A DNA stretch of 64,000 nucleotides from Thermogemmatispora sp042408965 (GTDB lineage Bacteria; Chloroflexota; Ktedonobacteria; Ktedonobacterales; Ktedonobacteraceae): contig JBHOQN010000003.1 of assembly GCA_042408965.1 (NCBI GenBank), positions 1 to 64,000 of the forward strand, in the 5' to 3' direction. How positions within the stretch are numbered: position 1 is the first letter of the stretch; every line of letters begins with the position of its first letter. Shown here one piece after another: positions 1 to 6,792 of this stretch. The notes under the pieces are model-generated. The model did no database searches, was not told where the DNA came from, and saw only the letters and a program-made list of their open reading frames with translations. Position numbers and translations under genes: made by a program.

Positions 1-123
1 CAAATTTCTAGACTTGTGATCCTGATCTGGCGCAACCGCCTGCGCCAACTCTTCCGTCGTATGCCGGCGCTCTGGCTGGCTGTGTTGCTCGTGGTGATCA
101 GCTACTGTGGAGGAGCCAGATAG
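1..123 (+). pseudogene. ABC-2 type permease fragment, cut off at a rearrangement junction
   Basis: Reading from the window edge, frame 1 is open and ends at a TAG at 121-123. The translation has an amphipathic basic stretch (WRNRLRQLFRR) followed by a hydrophobic segment (ALWLAVLLVVIS), like the start of the first transmembrane region of ABC-2 export permeases. It then runs into sequence that reads on the opposite strand as an ABC ATPase, and stops. A permease should be several hundred residues long and is usually co-oriented with its ATPase. I infer a remnant joined to the ATPase by an inversion or deletion. The identity is tentative because only about 40 residues are visible. Confidence 0.35.
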
Positions 124-476
124 TCATTCGCCAGACGCCACTGCTCGGGTGAAAGACCGTAAATGCGCCGGATGAACTGCAGGTACTCCCAGCCCGTCAG
201 ATGGGCAATGACCTCTTGCGAGTCGGGGACAAAGCCAAAGACATGCTTCATCTGCGGGGTCACGCGCTGCGTCTCCTCGCCGTCCAGGACCACGCTGCCA
301 GCCGTGGGGGGAAAAAGTCCCACCAGCATGGAGAGCAACGTCGTCTTGCCGGCGCCGTTGGGACCCAGCAGGCCAACGATGCTTCCCGGCCGAATGGCAA
401 AAGAGACCTGATCAACCGCAGTGAAGGTTCCGAAGCGCTTGGTGAGCCTCTTAACTTCCAGTAGATACTCGCCCAT
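102..476 (-). pseudogene. Truncated ABC transporter ATP-binding protein
   Basis: The 124-residue product starts like a CcmA/bacitracin-type ATPase and has a complete Walker A (GPNGAGKTT, about residues 38-46) and a Q-loop region (VFGFVPDSQ). It ends abruptly at LANDYLAPPQ, before the signature motif, Walker B and H-loop, although family members are about 230-320 residues. The reading frame stops where the sequence switches to the opposite-strand permease remnant (about 105-125). It cannot be an active ATPase alone. Its start follows 170 bp that contain a two-tier stem-loop downstream of five peptide genes on the same strand, so it may once have been the transporter for that locus. Confidence 0.75.
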
Positions 477-557
477 ATTCCCTCGCTTTTTCTGCTAAAG
501 AGCATAGGATACTCGGATCTGATCAATCATACCACATAGCCTGTCCTATCTCTATAG

Positions 558-632
558 CATCTGGGGCACAGCGGGCAGAAGACGGAGCGAGTCAGGGTTC
601 GGCTGCTTCGTCTTCTACTCGGTGCCCAGATG
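558..632. promoter_or_regulatory. Two-tier stem-loop between the peptide array and the ABC remnant
   Basis: Outer arms (558-569 and 622-632) pair over 11 bp with one bulged base. Nested inside, 577-584 (AGAAGACG) pairs perfectly with 609-616 (CGTCTTCT). No T-run follows on either strand, so it is not a classical intrinsic terminator. It lies after the last peptide gene and before the ABC ATPase, where it could be an RNA 3' end, an attenuator or a small structured RNA. Confidence 0.5.
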
Positions 633-646
633 ACGCCCGCTGGCGT

Positions 647-874
647 CTACTTGCAGCCGATGGTGACCGTGCCGTTCCAGTTGATGTGCCAGGTCACCAC
701 TACGCTCTGTCCATGGATCACGCACCAGAGAGCCACTGCCAGGACGATGTCGGCAGCCAGCCCCAGCAGGATTAGCAGCGGTACGACGTACCAGGCTAGA
801 GACGAAGCCCGCTGCTCGCGCTTCTCCAGCAGAACGACAGGGGCGACATAGGTTGTCAGATGCTGACTATGCAT
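647..874 (-). CDS. Small single-TM peptide, array copy 5 (last, most diverged)
   Basis: A 75-residue peptide of the five-copy array. It has a polar N-terminus (about 1-27), one hydrophobic segment (about 28-50), then WCVIHG and a short Trp-rich tail ending VTIGCK. The two cysteines, one just after the membrane segment and one near the C-terminus, are conserved in all copies and would sit on the same side of the membrane, so a disulfide-closed hairpin is plausible. This copy lacks the PIVWW motif seen in copies 2-4 and has lost the Ser before the final Lys. It is last in transcription order. I recognise no family. Confidence 0.7.
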   Translation of the reverse strand: MHSQHLTTYVAPVVLLEKREQRASSLAWYVVPLLILLGLAADIVLAVALWCVIHGQSVVVTWHINWNGTVTIGCK

Positions 875-895
875 CGCTTCACCTCTTCTGCAGCG

Positions 896-1126
896 TTACT
901 TGCTGCAGCCAATCGTAACAAAGGGCCAGTGTACCTGCCAGGAGATCACCTCGCCACCGCCGTGGAGCGAGCACCAGATGGTCATCGCTACAATCAGCGT
1001 GCCCGCCAGGGCCAGCAGGATGATGAGGGCAACTACCCACCAGACGATGGGGGTCTCCTGGGTCTGACGAGTGGGCAACGCTATCAGCGGCCTGGAAGAA
1101 GCACAGGAGGAGACAGGCTGTTGCAT
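896..1126 (-). CDS. Small single-TM peptide, array copy 4
   Basis: A 76-residue array member: polar N-terminal 25 residues, PIVWWVV entering a hydrophobic helix, WCSLHGGG, then an aromatic tail ending VTIGCSK. Unlike its neighbours, the tail reads SWQVHWPFVTIG instead of SWHINWDGTVTIG, and an extra Cys occurs near residue 8. The gap to the next gene downstream is 21 bp, and the intergenic spacer carries an AGAGG-type ribosome site. Tight spacing on one strand implies a single transcript. The function is unknown; a membrane-inserted toxin, a bacteriocin-like peptide or a signalling peptide are possibilities. Confidence 0.75.
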   Translation of the reverse strand: MQQPVSSCASSRPLIALPTRQTQETPIVWWVVALIILLALAGTLIVAMTIWCSLHGGGEVISWQVHWPFVTIGCSK

Positions 1127-1147
1127 ACGCGCTGACCTCCTTGCTGG

Positions 1148-1378
1148 CTATTTGCTACAGCCGATGGTGACGGTGCCATCCCAGTTGATGTGCCAGGAGA
1201 TAACGAAACCGTTGCCGTGAATGGCGCACCAGGCGACCACCGCGGCGGCAATCGTCAACGCGAGAGCCAGCAGCACCAGGATCAGCACCACCCACCAGAC
1301 GATGGGAGAGAGCAAGCTCTGACGCTCCTCCAGTGCGATGCGCGGTGAGAGATAGACGCTTTCGGAAGCGGACAGCAT
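1148..1378 (-). CDS. Small single-TM peptide, array copy 3
   Basis: A 76-residue array member with the consensus architecture: N-terminal ELxxR-like polar segment, PIVWWVV, a hydrophobic helix of about 20 residues, WCAIHGNG, and a tail ending WDGTVTIGCSK. An AAGGAGG site stands 8 bp upstream of the ATG. Its last 45 bp are nearly identical in DNA to those of copy 2 (compare 1147-1190 with 1396-1440), and the intergenic spacer is also repeated, which points to recent tandem duplication of gene plus ribosome site. The N-terminal 25 residues diverge between copies while the C-terminal 28 are conserved. Confidence 0.8.
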   Translation of the reverse strand: MLSASESVYLSPRIALEERQSLLSPIVWWVVLILVLLALALTIAAAVVAWCAIHGNGFVISWHINWDGTVTIGCSK

Positions 1379-1396
1379 GGATAGCCTCCTTGCTGG

Positions 1397-1627
1397 CTAT
1401 TTGCTACAGCCGATGGTGACAGTGCCATCCCAGTTGATGTTCCATCTCACAACGACGCCACCCCCGTGGATGGCACACCAGATAATGACGGCCAGAGCCA
1501 GCGTGGCCGCGATGGCCAGCAGGACGATGATCAGGACCACCCACCAGACGATGGGGGAGAGCAGACCCTCGCGCTCGTTCAGTTCGATGGCCGGGGGGAG
1601 ATAGGCTGGTGTAAGTTCCGTGTGCAT
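1397..1627 (-). CDS. Small single-TM peptide, array copy 2
   Basis: A 76-residue array member with PIVWWVV, a hydrophobic helix, WCAIHGGG and the C-terminal WDGTVTIGCSK. The gap from copy 1 is only 9 bp and that to copy 3 is 18 bp, so translation is probably coupled along one mRNA. The conserved pair of Cys residues, about 25 apart, brackets a beta-hairpin-like sequence with alternating V/W residues. There is no double-glycine leader and no Sec signal-peptidase site, so the helix itself is likely the membrane anchor. Confidence 0.8.
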   Translation of the reverse strand: MHTELTPAYLPPAIELNEREGLLSPIVWWVVLIIVLLAIAATLALAVIIWCAIHGGGVVVRWNINWDGTVTIGCSK

Positions 1628-1636
1628 CTCAATCTC

Positions 1637-1876
1637 CTATTTACTACATGCGATGCTTACCGAGCTGTTCCACGAGTTATAGTGCCAGCTTACGACAACG
1701 CCACCACCGTGAATGGCGCACCAGATCGCGACCGCCAGCGCGATGGTCGCCGCGAGCAGCAGCACGATCCAGAGGTCGACGATCCACCAGATGATCGTTG
1801 AGCTGCGCTGGTCCCGCTTCACAAGGCAGACACTGGGAGAGACGTACGCTCCTGTGTTGATCTCACCAGCGTTCAT
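1637..1876 (-). CDS. Small single-TM peptide, array copy 1 (first in operon)
   Basis: A 79-residue peptide, first of the five. I chose the ATG at 1876 because a full AAAGGAGGTG ribosome site precedes it by about 7 bp; an in-frame ATG further upstream has no such site. It has a polar N-terminus with one Cys, TIIWWIV leading into a hydrophobic helix, WCAIHGGG and a tail with SWHYNSWNSSVSIACSK that keeps both conserved Cys and the terminal CSK. It is divergent from the XRE/NB-ARC gene at 2161 across 284 bp, so that protein is a candidate regulator of the array. Confidence 0.8.
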   Translation of the reverse strand: MNAGEINTGAYVSPSVCLVKRDQRSSTIIWWIVDLWIVLLLAATIALAVAIWCAIHGGGVVVSWHYNSWNSSVSIACSK

Positions 1877-2160
1877 ACCTGTTTCACCTCCTTTCTTGTA
1901 CGTGATAGTAATGTGAGCCATTGACGGCGCAGCTAGAAGATAACTGGCCAGCGTTATACGTTACCAGCACATGAGGTAGTCTTGTTGTTAGTCTTTTCGG
2001 GAAGGGCGCAGGTTCTCTAGCTCTGCTCTCGGAGGATCTTGATTCACCGGGAACCGTTGAGGCCTGTCATAGAATCACTCGCAGAAGTGTCTATTATTAG
2101 GGGCTGGTTGTCCTGTGTGGTAGATGGCGTGCCCCCAGAAAAACAGGCAAAGGTTTCGCG

Positions 2161-3546
2161 ATGAAAGGATTTATCAAAGAACCGAAGGCGAATAGTGCGT
2201 TGCGGCGTGCGCGTGAGGAGAGAGGATGGACCCGTGAAGACGTTGCCGCCCGATTGGGGACTAACGGCTTTACGGTCTACCGTTGGGAGAGCGGACGAGC
2301 CTTCCCCGGACCGTACTACCGACGCCAATTGTGCACGCTGTTCGGCTGTGAACTCGCCGATCTGGGGCTGTCAAGGGCTGCGACGAGTAGGGTCGCTCGT
2401 CAGCTTGTGGCTGTGCCAGCGACGCAGCAGCTGCCGGGCAAGCCATTCGCTGGCCGCGAGGCTCTCTGTGAGCAACTGCGAAGCATGCTCTGTGAAGAGT
2501 CACTCCCTGCAGATGTTGCCCTCTATGGATTGCCAGGGGTGGGCAAGACTGCGCTGGCCTGTTCTCTGGTCAGAGATGACCGTCTGCGCACGGCCTTTCC
2601 TGACGGGGTTCTCTGGGTCAGCGCCGGTCAGTCGCCAGCGCTGGGGCAGATCCTGCCAACGCTGGATACTCAAGGTCGAGTCTTGTTGATCTGTGACGAT
2701 CTCTGGGAGTGCGCCTCGGCCCAGGCGCTCAAGGCAGCCAGTGTCACAGCGACGCATCTCTTCATCACCCGTTCCCCGCGCCTGGCAGCGCGTCTGGCGC
2801 CTCACCGCATTCTCCATGTCCCTGAGCTGGACCCTGATTCCGCGCTGGCGCTCTTGCAGCGACTGGCCCCGGAGGCAGTGGCCTTTGATCCTGAGCGTGC
2901 TGCTGCCCTGGTGGAGTGTGTCGGCGGCTTGCCGCTGGCTCTGGCCCTGATGGGGTACTATCTCTATGAGGAGTCGCTCAGTGGTCAGCCCCGGCGGATA
3001 GAGGCCGCGCTCAGCGCTTTGCAGGAGCCAGCAACCTGGTTTGAGCTAGAGCTGCCCGGCTCCTGTCTGCCGCAGACGCTGCGCCAGACGATCGCCAGGA
3101 GCACGGCTCGCCTCGCGCCAGAGGCATGGGCTTTGCTCAAGTCGCTGGTGGTCTTTCCAGCGCGTCCCGCAACCTTCACTGAGGAGGCGGCTGCCTGCGT
3201 GAGCCAGCTGGATAAAGCTGCCTTCGTCAGCACGCTGGATACCCTCTGTGATCTGGGTCTGGTCGAAGGCTGCACCGCCCGCTATAGCCTGCATGCGGTC
3301 ATCCGCACCTACGCGCGGCTGGAGGGCGAAGAGCCTGGGTGCGCTCCTCAGACCAGAGAGGCAGAGCTGGAGCCAGCGTGCCCTCCTCAGTGGAAGCAGG
3401 CACCGCGTCTTGTGGGCAGTCAGCCCGGCCGGCGGTTGCCGCGGCGTTGGCCGCCTCCACCCTGCTGGGATGATCCCCCTGGATCGTCGTCCCCTTGCTC
3501 TCGCACAACGGTGGCTGAGGATGGCGACCTGATCGACCGTGCGTGA
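2161..3546 (+). CDS. XRE-family HTH + NB-ARC ATPase regulator, C-terminus probably degraded
   Basis: The 461-residue protein has an XRE helix-turn-helix (about 10-65), then an NB-ARC/AP-ATPase module: Walker A GLPGVGKT (123-130), Walker B LLICDD (175-180), an RNBS-like ITRSPR, and GGLPLA (255-260). Known members are SARP/STAND-like switches with C-terminal TPR sensors. Here the last 70 residues are an odd Pro/Arg/Cys-rich stretch with no TPR. Just past the stop another frame reads TLHNIARLCRLQG, which resembles a TPR helix. I infer loss of the sensor by frameshift or decay. It is divergent from the peptide array. Confidence 0.75.
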   Translation: MKGFIKEPKANSALRRAREERGWTREDVAARLGTNGFTVYRWESGRAFPGPYYRRQLCTLFGCELADLGLSRAATSRVARQLVAVPATQQLPGKPFAGREALCEQLRSMLCEESLPADVALYGLPGVGKTALACSLVRDDRLRTAFPDGVLWVSAGQSPALGQILPTLDTQGRVLLICDDLWECASAQALKAASVTATHLFITRSPRLAARLAPHRILHVPELDPDSALALLQRLAPEAVAFDPERAAALVECVGGLPLALALMGYYLYEESLSGQPRRIEAALSALQEPATWFELELPGSCLPQTLRQTIARSTARLAPEAWALLKSLVVFPARPATFTEEAAACVSQLDKAAFVSTLDTLCDLGLVEGCTARYSLHAVIRTYARLEGEEPGCAPQTREAELEPACPPQWKQAPRLVGSQPGRRLPRRWPPPPCWDDPPGSSSPCSRTTVAEDGDLIDRA

Positions 3547-3823
3547 TGCACTGCAGAACCCTTCACAACATCGCCCGCCTGTGCCGACTCCAGGGGGCCG
3601 TGGTCTTCAGAGGCACAAATCCCAGACGGTACCGGCCTGGAATGATATCAGGCCAGGACTGCCTCTTCTTGTTGTCAGCAGGCGCTCCCCGTCAGCCCGT
3701 CTGGACCCAATCCTGCTCTCTCCGCTCGTCGCGCGCCCTCCCTCTCGCTGAGGCTCGCTGCAGGCATCTGTTCTCTCGCCGTCCCATCGCTGAAACTGAA
3801 CAGCGCGCCAGGTGCGCTCTGCA
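3547..3823 (+). pseudogene. Possible TPR relic downstream of the NB-ARC gene
   Basis: This is non-coding overall. About 3558-3599 translates in a shifted frame as TLHNIARLCRLQGA, matching the usual first helix of the TPRs that follow NB-ARC domains. The rest shows no sustained repeat. I take it as the decayed C-terminal end of the upstream gene, at low confidence. Confidence 0.3.
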
Positions 3824-5187
3824 TTACTCCATGCCCGCCTGCAGGCGCACCTGCCCGCCAGGCTCTCGCTCTCTGCTGGAATTGCTGCTTGACTCCTGCT
3901 CAGGGTGGCCCGTGCCCATGAGCGGCTCCGCTGGCCCTCTGGCCTCAGCAGAGCCAGCCATGGCGGCCGTGCCATCCGTGCCACCCACCGGCCCACCCAG
4001 TTGCAGACCTCCACCGCGCTGACGTTGACGGTAATCGATCCAGACGATCAGCGCCACCATGATCACCACCACCAGCAGAATACTCATGAATTTAAAGAGA
4101 TGAGCATTCTGGCGATTGGCAATATCCAGAGAGAGCGTCGAGAGGCCCGCCGCCATCAGACCGAAGGCCAGCGTCACCCCGTAGAAGAGGTAGCAGATCT
4201 GACGTACACTCAGGCCCGCCGCCATCAGACGATGGTGCAGATGCGTCTTATCGTAGTGCCAGGGCCGCTGGCCATGGCGGATACGATTGATCGCCACCAC
4301 GGCCACATCGAGGATTGGCACGCCGAGCAACATCAGGGCCAGTGCCAGCTTCGCCCCGCCGATCGTTGACATCACCGCCAGCCCCAGGCCCAGGAACATC
4401 GAGCCAGTGTCGCCCATAAGATGCGCGCTGGATTCCAGTTGTGCGGCAGGAAGCCCAGGATAGCCCCCGTGAAGATCGCGGCCAGAATGGCAATGCTCTC
4501 CTGGTGAAAAACCCAGCTAATCAAGGCCGTGAAGAGCGCAGTGATACCCACTACACCCGTCGCCAGCCCGTCAACGCCGTCGATCAGATTCACGGTGTTC
4601 ATCATCCCCACCATCCAGAACCAGGTAAAGCAGAGCGCCGGTATCGCAGCCAGCGTGATCAGGTTATCATGCACCCCCAGGTAGACCAGACCTGGAGCAA
4701 AGGGATTGTTGAACGAGAAAAGAAAGATGCCATGAAAGCGGCCCGCCCAGGGCGCCAGCAGGATCGCCGCTGCCACCGTCTGGGCCAGAATCTTGATCAG
4801 AGGTTTCAAACCGATCAAGTCATCGATCAGATGAACAGCCACCAGCAGGGCTGAGGCCACCAGAAAGAGCCAGTAGACGGTGCTCTCCATGTAGAGCGAG
4901 GTAGGAATGTTGTGAGCCGGTGTGTAGAAGAGCAGCGAGGCGATGACAAACGAGAGGAAAATGGCAACGCCGCCCAGGCGCGGCACTGCCACCGCATGGA
5001 CCCGTCGCTCCGATGGGTAGTCCAGCCAGCCCATCTTGCGGCAGAAGAACCGCACTCCGAAGGTGAGGACATAGGTGAGCAGAAAAGCTGAGACGCCACC
5101 GAGCAGAAGGATCAGCAGTGAAGGAAGCAGAGGCGTGAGCGGTAAGAGCGCTGCCGAAACAAACTGCAAATCACCGGCCTGAATCAT
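3824..5187 (-). CDS. WecA/TagO-like undecaprenyl-phosphate sugar-1-phosphate transferase, interrupted by a one-base frameshift
   Basis: This polytopic membrane enzyme of the MraY/WecA family would transfer a sugar-1-phosphate (commonly GlcNAc-1-P) to undecaprenyl phosphate to start cell-wall glycopolymer synthesis. The start at 5187 follows an AGGAG site. Family motifs are present: HLIDD (119-123), NLIDGVDGL (200-208), then in a different frame MGDTGSM and THLHHR. The frame breaks at about 4411-4424, between NWNPARIL and MGDTGS, where homologues read straight through. Inserting one base (or re-reading the A of TTA) restores a 454-residue protein. A sequencing error, a real mutation or a slippage event are all possible. 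The hydrophilic Gly/Glu-rich tail after the last TM is longer than usual. Confidence 0.75.
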
Positions 5188-5424
5188 GAACCGTCTCCTG
5201 TCTGGAGATGATGATAGCACATATTCGCGTTCTGGCATTCGCCTGGACGGGGTCCGAGCCGCCCGGACCATGTGGGCTAACCTGGACCGTCGGCAACCGC
5301 CCCTGGCGGCAGTTCGATTATAAGATCTCCATCTGGGAGAACGCAAACGACCTCCTGATTTATAGTACTTCATGCTGAATGGCTGCTCGCTTGCTGGTGC
5401 TCCCCTTCATCTCACCCGCTCAGA

Positions 5425-6300
5425 TCACGAACCATCCGGGCTGATCAGCAGGAGGCGCTCCCAGCCAGCGTAGTCCTGGCGGCAGACGATCCGCGCCGCG
5501 GGCCAGCGCGCGCGCACCAGCGCCTCCAGAGCGGCGCGCTGCTGATAGCCGATCTCCAGCAGCATGTAAGCTCCCGCTCTGAGAAGTGCACGGCTCCAGA
5601 CCTGTTCCAGCAGTCGTTGCAGCAGATCCAGGCCCTGAGGACCGGCGAAAAGCGCCAGATGCGGCTCGAAGTCGCGCACGTCGGGAGGCAGGACCGTCGT
5701 CTCCTCCGTTCCCACGTAGGGGAGGTTAGCGACCAGGAGGTCCAGCGGCTCTGGCAGAGGCTCCAGCAGATCGCCCTGCAGCAGGCGCACGCGCTTCCCC
5801 AGCCCATAGCGCTCACAGTTACGGCGGGCCACCGCCAGCGCCTCAGTGGAGATATCACAGGCGTAGAGGTAGGGCAGGCGCGGCTCAGAGACTGCCAGGG
5901 CGATGGCGATCGCCCCGGAGCCAGTGCCGATATCGGCGACCACCGGCGTCTCCCCGCACCCCAGCCGTTGGCGGGCGCTTGCCAGTGCCTCCTCCACCAG
6001 CAGCTCAGTCTCGGGACGCGGGATGAGGACATGGCGATCGACCAGCAGGTCCAGGCCGTAGAACTCCTTATGCCCCACCAGATAGGCGACCGGCTCACCC
6101 CGACGCCGGCGCTCCAGCAGCCCCCGCCATCGCTGCTCCTCCTCTCCCGTCAGCGATCGCTCTGGATAGGTGTAGAGAGCAGCACGCTCCACACCGAGCA
6201 CGTGGCCCAGCAGCACCTGAGCATCGCGCCCGGCCTCTTCATCGCCCGCCTCCCGCAACAGCCGGGCGCCATGCGTGAGGGCCTCGCGCACCTTCGTCAT
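5425..6300 (-). CDS. prmC: Peptide chain release factor N5-glutamine methyltransferase PrmC
   Basis: The 291-residue protein matches PrmC/HemK in length and layout. It has a helical N-terminal RF-binding domain (about 1-90), the linker VLIPRPETE, SAM-binding motif I DIGTGSGA (123-130), ACDIS (148-152) and catalytic NLPY (192-195; the family consensus is NPPY). The enzyme methylates the GGQ glutamine of release factors. It is the last gene of a three-gene minus-strand run (6793-8682, 6331-6726, this gene) with 30-66 bp gaps. The usual partner prfA is not in this window. Confidence 0.93.
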   Translation of the reverse strand: MTKVREALTHGARLLREAGDEEAGRDAQVLLGHVLGVERAALYTYPERSLTGEEEQRWRGLLERRRRGEPVAYLVGHKEFYGLDLLVDRHVLIPRPETELLVEEALASARQRLGCGETPVVADIGTGSGAIAIALAVSEPRLPYLYACDISTEALAVARRNCERYGLGKRVRLLQGDLLEPLPEPLDLLVANLPYVGTEETTVLPPDVRDFEPHLALFAGPQGLDLLQRLLEQVWSRALLRAGAYMLLEIGYQQRAALEALVRARWPAARIVCRQDYAGWERLLLISPDGS

Positions 6301-6330
6301 CTCCCAGTTCCCCTGTTTCTAGCGGCCCTG

Positions 6331-6726
6331 CTATTCAAGTGGCCGTCGACCGCGGAAGCCCGCGTCGAGTGGGTGCCAGTAGTTGATCCGCTCCTCCCCC
6401 AGGCGCCAGCAGAGGTAGACCTCGTGCCCGTCGCGCAGGCTCAGAAAGTCGACCAGGCCCATATCGGGGTCCTTCAGTTCGCAGCCGCAGGCACGCAACT
6501 CGGCCATGGCCTGCTGCAGGATCTGAAGGCGCTGCCCCTGCTCACGCTGGAGGCTGGTCATGTCGGTATCCAGATTATGCCCGTTGCCCATCATGCTCAG
6601 GCGCAGCTCATGGGCACGGCCCTCTCCCTCTTTGAGGAGGCGGCGCTGCTCCTGGATGATGCGCAGGATGACAGAGATTCTTGGCAGGAGCGCCTCGGCC
6701 TCTTCACGTGTGAAATAGTGGGGCAT
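6331..6726 (-). CDS. DUF2203 family protein
   Basis: A 131-residue soluble protein with the DUF2203 pattern: YFTREEAEALLPRI at the N-terminus, a central amphipathic helix rich in Gln/Leu, and the end block GLVDFLSLRDGHEVYLCWRLGEERI...WH. It has no catalytic motif that I can name, and the family's function is unknown. It sits 30 bp upstream of prmC and 66 bp downstream of the membrane protein at 6793-8682, so co-transcription is likely. Confidence 0.85.
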   Translation of the reverse strand: MPHYFTREEAEALLPRISVILRIIQEQRRLLKEGEGRAHELRLSMMGNGHNLDTDMTSLQREQGQRLQILQQAMAELRACGCELKDPDMGLVDFLSLRDGHEVYLCWRLGEERINYWHPLDAGFRGRRPLE

Positions 6727-6792
6727 CCAGTGCCTCCCTTTCTGCTCTGCACGCCTGAAAGATTGCAGCCTGATGATGGCTGACCCCTATGC

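Noticed and set aside
3607..4014. Minus-strand frame downstream of the NB-ARC gene as a real gene
   Set aside because: Low-complexity Arg/Ser-rich product overlapping the C-terminal end of the WecA-like gene.
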